Positions 11,501 to 23,500 of a stretch of 64,000 nucleotides of DNA are shown piece after piece. This stretch comes from Incurvaria masculella. Taxonomy: Eukaryota > Arthropoda > Insecta > Lepidoptera > Incurvariidae. Below the pieces are notes generated by a model that saw only the letters and a program-made list of their open reading frames with translations, was not told the DNA's origin and searched no databases. Numbering within the stretch: the first letter of the stretch is position 1; the number at the start of each line of letters is the position of its first letter. The position numbers and the translations under genes are program-made. The stretch lies in the NCBI GenBank assembly GCA_946894095.1, contig OX335644.1, positions 22,797,595 to 22,861,594 of the forward strand. Reading direction: 5' to 3'.

Positions 11501-14500
11501 CAATCTTTCAATGATGATGCCCCCTTCGGTGGTGTAACGACACCCTGTATGGTCCATCCTGGCCGTTATTAGAAATTTCGTTACCACTCAAGTCGTACGC
11601 CCTTCCTGGTATTCTACTAGGAACTGAACCCCTGCCTTGGCTTCCAGTGCCCATTCGCCAATCGCCTTCATCTATGTCATAATTATTGGGTCTTTGCGTC
11701 GTCGGCTTAGGAAAACCAGCAACATGTATTTCAAATTTATCATCCGTCACAGTATAATGAGTATTGTCTGCTTTGGTAACACTTTCTGTATCATGAAAAA
11801 CTACTCTCTCGCTATCTCTTACATGATTATTGCTAAAACTTGGAACTGCTACACCAGTCTGTCCGACATTAGCGGTTTGCTCCTTGGGTACAGTGTAGTT
11901 GAACCTGCTCACATAAATCTCGACCCTGTCCTTAACTAGGATGGTAATGTGAGTGCCTTCCTTGGACGCACCTGGCTCGCAGATCTCGATGTTGTTCCAC
12001 TGGCCATCGTCCCGGCAGCGCATGTACTGCAGCGGGAACCGGCTGTAGTAGTTGGGAAAGTTGCAGGTCGGGACAACTTCGGTCCCGCTGGGGACGAAGA
12101 GAGGGCAGTCTTCGGAGCCGCCGGTGGTGCCGAGAAGACAGCGGTAGGTGACGCTCTTGTGGGGGTTCAGCCGGCAGAAGCCTGGAGTCAGACGGAGATT
12201 TCATAAGAATCCGGTTAACATCATCAATGTTTCCACAATAAACACGTAATGAACGACAATCAGCAGAAGTATCAAGAGTGTTTAGGCTGCAAAGGCAGGC
12301 GATACGCACAATATCAATGCCACATGGGGCTCTCACTGTACTCTAATCAAAAAACTAAAGATGCTCCCTACATTCGACATTTTCATAAAGAAGACTGCGT
12401 TGCAGATAAAAATTAAACAAGGCCATAAGTGTCAGCTTACACAGAAAACATTAACTTTAATAGGATTAAAATCTAGAACAAACTTTCAACAGATATCCGA
12501 TAACAGTTGGATTAAGGAAAATTTTGCACTTGCTTACACAACTGGCTCCTAGAAAATACTTTATACAACAAAAAAATGTTTTCTTATTTTATTTTAACAT
12601 ATTGTTTCTAGAAGTATTTAAGTGTTGCCTTACCTTTCATGTGTCTTTGTATATATGTGTAATGGTTTTGTGTTTTGTTTTTCCATTTTCGCATTACGAT
12701 ATTTTTATAAATGTGTATTTTTACGAATACTCACGGGCGCAGCTGGGCATCTGGCCGAACCAGCCGTATTGTCCGTAGCAGACGTATGTGGTGTTGCCAA
12801 GCACGCGGTAGCCGGCGTCGCAGGAGATGGTCAGTGAGGCGGCCTCCAGCGCTTGGCCCGGCCTGGCGCCGGGGCTGCCATCCACGGCGTAGCGCCCGTG
12901 GGCGGGGTACGGGGGCAGGATGCAGTTGCCAGACGGTCTATACGAAACGCACAACGTGAGATTTTCAAGAATGAAATTGGGAAACAACCGTTTATCAAAG
13001 TCTGCCCGCGATTGCCTCTCATACCTTCAACCTGGGAGTCTTTAGACGTAATCTAAACACGCTCAACAGCTGTGCACAGTGTGCAAATCGACTGGAATGG
13101 TGCTTCGTTAAGAGTGGCATCGCTAGGTGAGGTGGATTCGACCGAACTGGGAACCTTAGGTTAGCTTGGTTCAACCAAATTTAATATTAGTGAGTGTATA
13201 GGCAAGGTGAGGCATCTACCAAGTTGTTACGGAACATTAGGTATGGACTAACTGTGGCACTACAGTAACAGAAATTCTGAATATGAAGTCATCAGTCAAG
13301 AGTTTGCTATACATCTACATATGATATTCTTTGTAAATCCATCAACCATTGTGAACTAGTATGATCGTATCAAAGTATAAAATATATATGATGAGATAAG
13401 TAAGTAATACAAGATTTCAGTTTATGTGAGCCATTAATGTGATTGCATTTTGAAAAATTTGTTAATTTTTAAATCATACAAAATTGATAATTTTCGTGAA
13501 TTTATGTTAATTTAGTGTTTCACCTAAGTTTCTGTTTAAAAAAATTACAAACACTTTTGTAAATTTAGACTAAGTAGACGTAGAAAAAAAACAGCGGTGT
13601 TTTTTTCCAGTTCTTCTTCGCTGTGTTTTGTTTTGCCGATGACAAATCCGAGTACAGTGTACTCTATATGGATGATGAATAAACAATACAACAAAATAAT
13701 ACGGCAGGCACCGTACATGTTTTTTAGACACCAGGTTTTAATTCCAACAAAATTTTCCTAAAATTGTTTGCAGTCATAGGTACCTATATATTTTTAGGTC
13801 ATAGGAATAAACAAGGAATTTAATGTGCATTATTTTCCGGGATATTTCATTTATGTGAATTAAGAAAAAACAAGGGACCGAGATGGGATCCTTGTGGGAC
13901 ACCTGATCGGGCCATAAACGTTCCAGAATTAAATCCATTCAAAGCATAACGCTGACTTCGATTTACAAGATAGGACTCACACCAGCAGCGGAACAAATAT
14001 CTGTAAACTCCTAGGAATTACAATATTTTGACAAGGATTTTAGGGTTGACTCTGTCGAAAGCTTTGCCGAAATTTTTATCTAAAGGATGTAATTCAAGGC
14101 TTTTACCGATCGTCATCATAACCTTGCTCCAAAATAGTATAACATTAGTGAATTTAGGAAGACATGTGATTCGTCAATAATGTAAGATATAAGTAATGTG
14201 AGAATGGATTTGTCATTTAGAAGTTTCACCCAAAGCAGATAAAGTGAATATCCGCCGGTGATTCTAATGAATTATAGGCTGCAGATCTAGGCTAAGTCCA
14301 AATAGACGAGATTCTCACCCAGGCTGGGGTACGGGACGTGCTGTCGTCGTGGTGGTCACTCCAGTCCCCATGCGGTTGCACAAATCGTCTGCTTCGTCCG
14401 ACCCGTCCGCGCAGTCTACTTTCTGTGACAAGAGAAAGTATCTTTGGGCAAATGGCCACCAGTGGTTACTTATTGACAAACAGTAGACTATCAAACCATT

Positions 14501-17500
14501 GCTCAGAAAAATAATATATTAATAATGTGATATGAATGTATGTATAATCGACCGTGAAGGACACATTAATTGAAGAATGAGCCCAGTAAAAAGGACTACT
14601 TTACGAATATACTGCAAGGCTGGATCCGAACCAGCAAAACATACCATTCGCGGGTATTGCGGCTACCAATTTCGCCACCTGCTGCATAATACCCATAATT
14701 TGGAATTCTTCTACAGTCCCTCTTTCCATAATTAATACCTCCTACGTTTAATATTATACTTACATACATCTATTTAACGCTTCATTTTCGTTGCGGACAT
14801 TGACTGCAAAGATTGCACATTCAAACATATTCAATTCATCCCGGCGCACGACACCGTCGACGACGCCCTCGGGCGATCGACGCAACCATCTCACAACTCA
14901 CGTCATCGCAGTCGCTACCGGTATCGGCGCCGTACGCGCACTGGAAGTGTATGGAGTGGCAGCGCGTGGAGCCGCACGCGCGCACCGTCTCGTCGGAGCC
15001 GCCGGTGCAGTCCGCGTGCCCGTCGCACGCCACCGTCGACGACGCCCTCGAGCGGTCGGCGCAACCATCTCGTAACTCACGTCATCGCAACCATCTCATA
15101 ACTCACGTCATCACAGTCGCTAGCGGTGTCTACGCAAGCGTCGTACGCCCACTGTAATTGTATGGAGTGGCAGCGCGTGGAGCCGCATGTGCGCACCGTC
15201 TCGTCGGAGCCTTCTGTGCAGTCCGCGAGCCCGTCCCACGCCACCATCGACGACGCCCTCGAGCGGTCGGCGCAATCATCTCATAACTCACGTCATCGCA
15301 ACCATCTCATAACTCACGTCATTGCAGTCGCTAGCGGCGTCTACGCAAGCGTCGTACGCCCACTGTAAATGTATGTAGTGGCAGCGCGTGGAGACGCACG
15401 CGCGCACCGCCTCGTCGGAGCCGTCAGTGCAGTCCGTGTGCCCGTCGCACGCTACCGTCGACAACGCCCTCGAGCGGTCGGCGCAACCATCTCATAACTC
15501 ACGCCATCGCAACCATCTCATAACTCACGTCATTGCAGTCGCTAGCGGCGTCTACGCAAGCGTCGTACGCCCACTGTAAATGTATGTAGTGGCAGCGCGT
15601 GGAGACACACGCGCGCACCGTCTCGTCGGAGCCGTCGGTGCAATCCACGCGCACGTCGCACGCTACCGTCGACAACGCCCTCAAGCGGTCGGCGCAACCA
15701 TCTCTTAACTCAGGTCATCGCAACCATTTCATAACTCACGTCATCGCAACCATCTCATAACTCACGTCATCACAGTCGCTACCGGTGTCTACGCAGGCGC
15801 CGTAGGCACACTGGAAGTGTATGGAGTGGCAGCGCGTGGAGCCGCACGCGCGCACCGTCTCGTCGGAGCCGTCGGTGCAGTCCGCGTGCCCGTCGCACGC
15901 CACCGTCGACGACGCCCTCGAGCGGTCGGCGCAAACATTTCATAACTCACGTCATCGCAACCATCTCATAACTCACGTCATCGCAGTCGCTACCGGTGTC
16001 TACGCAGGCGCCGTAGGCACACTGGAAGTGTATGGAGTAGCAGCGCGTGGAGCCGCACGCGCGCACCGTCTCGTCGGAGCCGTCGGTGCAGTCGGCGTGC
16101 CCGTCGCACGCTACCGTCGACAACGCCCTCGAGCGGTCGGCTCAACCATCTCATAACTCACGCCATCGCAACCATCTCATAACTCACGTCATTGCAGTCG
16201 CTAGCGGCGTCTACGCAAGCGTCGTACGCCCACTGTAAATGTATGTAGTGGCAGCGCGTGGAGACACACGCGCGCACCGTCTCGTCGGAGCCGTCGGTGC
16301 AATCCACGCGCACGTCGCACGCTACCGTCGACAACGCCCTCAAGCGGTCGGCGCAACCATCTCTTAACTCAGGTCATCGCAACCATTTCATAACTCACGT
16401 CATCGCAACCATCTCATAACTCACGTCATCACAGTCGCTACCGGTGTCTACGCAGGCGCCGTAGGCACACTGGAAGTGTATGGAGTGGCAGCGCGTGGAG
16501 CCGCACGCGCGCACCGTCTCGTCGGAGCCGTCGGTGCAGTCCGCGTGCCCGTCGCACGCCACCGTCGACGACGCCCTCGAGCGGTCGGCGCAAACATTTC
16601 ATAACTCACGTCATCGCAACCATCTCATAACTCACGTCATCGCAGTCGCTACCGGTGTCTACGCAGGCGCCGTAGGCACACTGGAAGTGTATGGAGTGGC
16701 AGCGCGTGGAGCCGCACGCGCGCACCGTCTCGTCGGAGCCGTCGGTGCAGTCCGCGTGCCCGTCGCACGCTACCGTCGACAACGCCCTCGAGCGGTCGGC
16801 GCAACCATCTCATAACTCACGTCATCGCAGTCGCTACCGGTGTCTACGCAGGCGCCGTAGGCACACTGGAAGTGTATGGAGTGGCAGCGCGTGGAGCCGC
16901 ACGCGCGCACCGTCTCGTCGGAGCCGTCGGTGCAGTCCGCGTGCCCGTCGCACGCCACCGTCGACGACGCCCTCGAGCGGTCGGCGCAAACATTTCATAA
17001 CTCACGTCATCGCAACCATCTCATAACTCACGTCATCACAGTCGCTACCGGTGTCTACGCAGGCGCCGTAGGCACACTGGAAGTGTATGGAGTGGCAGCG
17101 CGTGGAGCCGCACGCGCGCACCGTCTCGTCGGAGCCGTCGGTGCAGTCCGCGTGCCCGTCGCACGCTACCGTCGACAACGCCCTCGAGCGGTCGGCGCAA
17201 CCATCTCATAACTCACGCCATCGCAACCATCTCATAACTCACGTCATTGCAGTCGCTAGCGGCGTCTACGCAGGCGCCGTACGCGCACTGGAAGTGTATG
17301 GAGTGGCAGCGCGTGGAGCCGCACGCGCGCACCGTCTCGTCGGAGCCGTCGGTGCAGTCCGCGTGCCCGTCGCACGCTACTGTCGACAACGCCCTCGAGC
17401 GGTCGGCGCAACCATCTCATAACTCACGCCATCGCAACCATCTCATAACTCACGTCATCGCAGTCGCTACCGGCGTCTACGCAAGCGTCGTACGCCCACT

Positions 17501-20500
17501 GTAAATGTATGTAGTGGCAGCGCGTGGAGACACACGCGCGCACCGTCTCGTCGGAGCCGTCGGTGCAATCCACGCGCACGTCGCACGCTACCGTCGACAA
17601 CGCCCTCAAGCGGTCGGCGCAACCATCTCTTAACTCAGGTCATCGCAACCATTTCATAACTCACGTCATCGCAACCATCTCATAACTCACGTCATCACAG
17701 TCGCTACCGGTGTCTACGCAGGCGCCGTAGGCACACTGGAAGTGTATGGAGTGGCAGCGCGTGGAGCCGCACGCGCGCACCGTCTCGTCGGAGCCGTCGG
17801 TGCAGTCCGCGTGCCCGTCGCACGCCACCGTCGACGACGCCCTCGAGCGGTCGGCGCAAACATTTCATAACTCACGTCATCGCAACCATCTCATAACTCA
17901 CGTCATCGCAGTCGCTACCGGTGTCTACGCAGGTGCCGTACGCGCACTGGAAGTGTATGGAGTGGCAGCGCGTGGAGCCGCACGCGCGCACCGTCTCGTC
18001 GGAGCCGTCGGTGCAGTCCGCGTGCCCGTCGCACGCTACCGTCGACAACGCCCTCGAGCGGTCGGCGCAACCATCTCATAACTCACGCCATCGCAACCAT
18101 CTCATAACTCACGTCATCGCAGTCGCTACCGGTGTCTACGCAGGCGCCGTACGCGCACTGGAAGTGTATGGAGTGGCAGCGCGTGGAGCCGCACGCGCGC
18201 ACCGTCTCGTCGGAGCCGTCGGTGCAGTCCGCGTGCCCGTCGCACGCCACCGTTGACGACGCCCTCGAGCGGTCGGCGCAAACATTTCATAACTCACGTC
18301 ATCGCAACCATCTCATAACTCACGTCATCGCAGTCGCTACCGGTGTCTACGCAGGCGCCGTAGGCACACTGGAAGTGTATGGAGTGGCAGCGCGTGGAGC
18401 CGCACGCGCGCACCGTCTCGTCGGAGCCGTCGGTGCAGTCCGCGTGCCCGTCGCACGCCACCGTCGACGACGCCCTCGAGCGGTCGGCGCAAACATTTCA
18501 TAACTCACGTCATCGCAACCATCTCATAACTCACGTCATCGCAGTCGCTACCGGTGTCTACGCAGGCGCCGTAGGCACACTGGAAGTGTATGGAGTGGCA
18601 GCGCGTGGAGCCGCACGCGCGCACCGTCTCGTCGGAGCCGTCGGTGCAGTCCGCGTGCCGGTCGCACGCTACCGTCGACAACGCCCTCAAGCGGTCGGCG
18701 CAAACATTTCATAACTCACGTCATCGCAACCATCTCATAACTCACGTCATCGCAGTCGCTACCGGTGTCTACGCAGGCGCCGTAGGCACACTGGAAGTGT
18801 ATGGAGTGGCAGCGCGTGGAGCCGCACGCGCGCACCGTCTCGTCGGAGCCGTCGGTGCAGTCCGCGTGCCCGTCGCACGCTACCGTCGACGACGCCCTCG
18901 AGCGGTCGGCGCAAACATTTCATAACTCACGTCATCGCAACCATCTCATAACTCACGTCATCGCAGTCGCTACCGGTGTCTACGCAGGCGCCGTAGGCAC
19001 ACTGGAAGTGTATGGAGTGGCAGCGCGTGGAGCCGCACGCGCGCACCGTCTCGTCGGAGCCGTCGGTGCAGTCCGCGTGCCCGTCGCACGCTACCGTCGA
19101 CGACGCCCTCGAGCGGTCGGCGCAAACATTTCATAACTCACGTCATCGCAACCATCTCATAACTCACGTCATCGCAGTCGCTACCGGTGTCTACGCAGGC
19201 GCCGTAGGCACACTGGAAGTGTATGGAGTGGCAGCGCGTGGAGCCGCACGCGCGCACCGTCTCGTTGGAGCCGTCGGTGCAGTCCGCGTGCCCGTCGCAC
19301 GCTACCGTCGACAACGCCCTCGAGCGGTCGGCGCAACCATCTCATAACTCACGTCATCGCAGTCGCTACCGGTGTCTACGCAGGCGCCGTAGGCACACTG
19401 GAGGTGTATGGAGTGGCAGCGCGTGGAGCCGCACGCGCGCACCGTCTCGTCGGAGCCGTCGGTGCAGTCCGCGTGCCCGTCGCACGCCACCGTCGACGAC
19501 GCCCTCGAGCGGTCGGCGCAAACATTTCATAACTCACGTCATCGCAACCATCTCATAACTCACGTCATCGCAGTCGCTACCGGTGTCTACGCAGGCGCCG
19601 TAGGCACACTGGAAGTGTATGGAGTGGCAGCGCGTGGAGCCGCACGCGCGCACCGTCTCGTCGGAGCCGTCAGTGCAGTCCGCGTGCCCGTCGCACGCTA
19701 CCGTCGACAACGCCCTCGAGCGGTCGGCGCAACCATCTCATAACTCACGTCATCGCAGTCGCTACCGGTGTCTACGCAGGCGCCGTAGGCACACTGGAAG
19801 TGTATGGAGTGGCAGCGCGTGGAGCCGCACGCGCGCACCGTCTCGTCGGAGCCGTCGGTGCAGTCCGCGTGCCCGTCGCACGCCACCGTCGACGACGCCC
19901 TCGAGCGGTCGGCGCAAACATTTCATAACTCACGTCATCGCAACCATCTCATAACTCACGTCATCGCAGTCGCTACCGGTGTCTACGCAGGCGCCGTAGG
20001 CACACTGGAAGTGTATGGAGTGGCAGCGCGTGGAGCCGCACGCGCGCACCGTCTCGTCGGAGCCGTCGGTGCAGTCCGCGTGCCCGTCGCACGCTACCGT
20101 CGACGACGCCCTCGAGCGGTCGGCGCAAACATTTCATAACTCACGTCATCGCAACCATCTCATAACTCACGTCATCGCAGTCGCTACCGGTGTCTACGCA
20201 GGCGCCGTAGGCACACTGGAAGTGTATGGAGTGGCAGCGCGTGGAGCCGCACGCGCGCACCGTCTCGTTGGAGCCGTCGGTGCAGTCCGCGTGCCCGTCG
20301 CACGCTACCGTCGACAACGCCCTCGAGCGGTCGGCGCAACCATCTCATAACTCACGTCATCGCAGTCGCTACCGGTGTCTACGCAGGCGCCGTAGGCACA
20401 CTGGAGGTGTATGGAGTGGCAGCGCGTGGAGCCGCACGCGCGCACCGTCTCGTCGGAGCCGTCGGTGCAGTCCGCGTGCCCGTCGCACGCCACCGTCGAC

Positions 20501-23500
20501 GACGCCCTCGAGCGGTCGGCGCAAACATTTCATAACTCACGTCATCGCAACCATCTCATAACTCACGTCATCGCAGTCGCTACCGGTGTCTACGCAGGCG
20601 CCGTAGGCACACTGGAAGTGTATGGAGTGGCAGCGCGTGGAGCCGCACGCGCGCACCGTCTCGTCGGAGCCGTCGGTGCAGTCCGCGTGCCCGTCGCACG
20701 CTACCGTCGACAACGCCCTCAAGCGGTCGGCGCAAACATTTCATAACTCACGTCATCGCAACCATCTCATAACTCACGTCATCGCAGTCGCTACCGGTGT
20801 CTACGCAGGCGCCGTAGGCACACTGGAAGTGTATGGAGTGGCAGCGCGTGGAGCCGCACGCGCGCACCGTCTCGTCGGAGCCGTCGGTGCAGTCCGCGTG
20901 CCCGTCGCACGCTACCGTCGACGACGCCCTCGAGCGGTCGGCGCAAACATTTCATAACTCACGTCATCGCAACCATCTCATAACTCACGTCATCGCAGTC
21001 GCTACCGGTGTCTACGCAGGCGCCGTAGGCACACTGGAAGTGTATGGAGTGGCAGCGCGTGGAGCCGCACGCGCGCACCGTCTCGTCGGAGCCGTCGGTG
21101 CAGTCCGCGTGCCCGTCGCACGCTACCGTCGACGACGCCCTCGAGCGGTCGGCGCAAACATTTCATAACTCACGTCATCGCAACCATCTCATAACTCACG
21201 TCATCGCAGTCGCTACCGGTGTCTACGCAGGCGCCGTAGGCACACTGGAAGTGTATGGAGTGGCAGCGCGTGGAGCCGCACGCGCGCACCGTCTCGTCGG
21301 AGCCGTCGGTGCAGTCCGCGTGCCCGTCGCACGCTACCGTCGACGACGCCCTCGAGCGGTCGGCGCAAACATTTCATAACTCACGTCATCGCAACCATCT
21401 CATAACTCACGTCATCGCAGTCGCTACCGGTGTCTACGCAGGCGCCGTAGGCACACTGGAAGTGTATGGAGTGGCAGCGCGTGGAGCCGCACGCGCGCAC
21501 CGTCTCGTCGGAGCCGTCGGTGCAGTCCGCGTGCCCGTCGCACGCTACCGTCGACGACGCCCTCGAGCGGTCGGCGCAAACATTTCATAACTCACGTCAT
21601 CGCAACCATCTCATAACTCACGTCATCGCAGTCGCTACCGGTGTCTACGCAGGCGCCGTAGGCACACTGGAAGTGTATGGAGTGGCAGCGCGTGGAGCCG
21701 CACGCGCGCACCGTCTCGTTGGAGCCGTCGGTGCAGTCCGCGTGCCCGTCGCACGCTACCGTCGACAACGCCCTCGAGCGGTCGGCGCAACCATCTCATA
21801 ACTCACGTCATCGCAGTCGCTACCGGTGTCTACGCAGGCGCCGTAGGCACACTGGAGGTGTATGGAGTGGCAGCGCGTGGAGCCGCACGCGCGCACCGTC
21901 TCGTCGGAGCCGTCGGTGCAGTCCGCGTGCCCGTCGCACGCCACCGTCGACGACGCCCTCGAGCGGTCGGCGCAAACATTTCATAACTCACGTCATCGCA
22001 ACCATCTCATAACTCACGTCATCGCAGTCGCTACCGGTGTCTACGCAGGCGCCGTAGGCACACTGGAAGTGTATGGAGTGGCAGCGCGTGGAGCCGCACG
22101 CGCGCACCGTCTCGTCGGAGCCGTCGGTGCAGTCCGCGTGCCCGTCGCACGCTACCGTCGACAACGCCCTCGAGCGGTCGGCGCAACCATCTCATAACTC
22201 ACGTCATCGCAGTCGCTACCGGTGTCTACGCAGGCGCCGTAGGCACACTGGAAGTGTATGGAGTGGCAGCGCGTGGAGCCGCACGCGCGCACCGTCTCGT
22301 CGGAGCCGTCGGTGCAGTCCGCGTGCCCGTCGCACGCCACCGTCGACGACGCCCTCGAGCGGTCGGCGCAAACATTTCATAACTCACGTCATCGCAACCA
22401 TCTCATAACTCACGTCATCGCAGTCGCTACCGGTGTCTACGCAGGCGCCGTAGGCACACTGGAAGTGTATGGAGTGGCAGCGCGTGGAGCCGCACGCGCG
22501 CACCGTCTCGTCGGAGCCGTCGGTGCAGTCCGCGTGCCCGTCGCACGCTACCGTCGACAACGCCCTCGAGCGGTCGGCGCAACCATCTCATAACTCACGT
22601 CATCGCAGTCGCTACCGGTGTCTACGCAGGCGCCGTAGGCACACTGGAAGTGTATGGAGTGGCAGCGCGTGGAGCCGCACGCGCGCACCGTCTCGTCGGA
22701 GCCGTCGGTGCAGTCCGCGTGCCCGTCGCACGCTACCGTCGACAACGCCCTCGAGCGGTCGGCGCAACCATCTCATAACTCACGTCATCGCAGTCGCTAC
22801 CGGTGTCTACGCAGGCGCCGTAGGCACACTGGAAGTGTATGGAGTGGCAGCGCGTGGAGCCGCACGCGCGCACCGTCTCGTCGGAGCCGTCGGTGCAGTC
22901 CGCGTGCCCGTCGCACGCCACCGTCGACGACGCCCTCGAGCGGTCGGCGCAAACATTTCATAACTCACGTCATCGCAACCATCTCATAACTCACGTCATC
23001 GCAGTCGCTACCGGTGTCTACGCAGGCGCCGTAGGCACACTGGAAGTGTATGGAGTGGCAGCGCGTGGAGCCGCACGCGCGCACCGTCTCGTCGGAGCCG
23101 TCGGTGCAGTCCGCGTGCCCGTCGCACGCTACCGTCGACGACACCCTCGAGCCGTCGGCGCATTTGAATTGTCTGAAATTGTTTTCGTAGTCAGATTGGT
23201 CTCCGGAGCATGGACACGGTAGATATGGAGGAGTCAGATTGGTCTCAGGAGTATGGACACGGTAGATATGATGGAGTAGTCAGATTGGTCTCGGGAGCAT
23301 GGACACGGTAGAAATGGAGGAGTCAGATTGGTCTTGGGAGTATGGACACAGTAGATATGAAGGAGTCAGATTGGTCTCGGGAGCATGGACACGGTAGAAT
23401 TGGAGGAGTCAGATTGGTCTTGGGAGCATGGACACAGTAGATATGGAGGAGTCAGATTGGTCTCAGGAGCATGGACGCGGTAGATATGATGGAGGAGTCA

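Noticed and set aside
14810..22994. CRISPR-like array
   Set aside because: The regular spacing is due to head-to-tail exon copies with no unique spacers, in a eukaryotic genome.
14791..23222. Many 111-residue plus-strand open frames in array C
   Set aside because: They repeat with the 211-bp unit, stop after about 1.6 units because 211 is not a multiple of three, and are antisense to real LDLa coding sequence.
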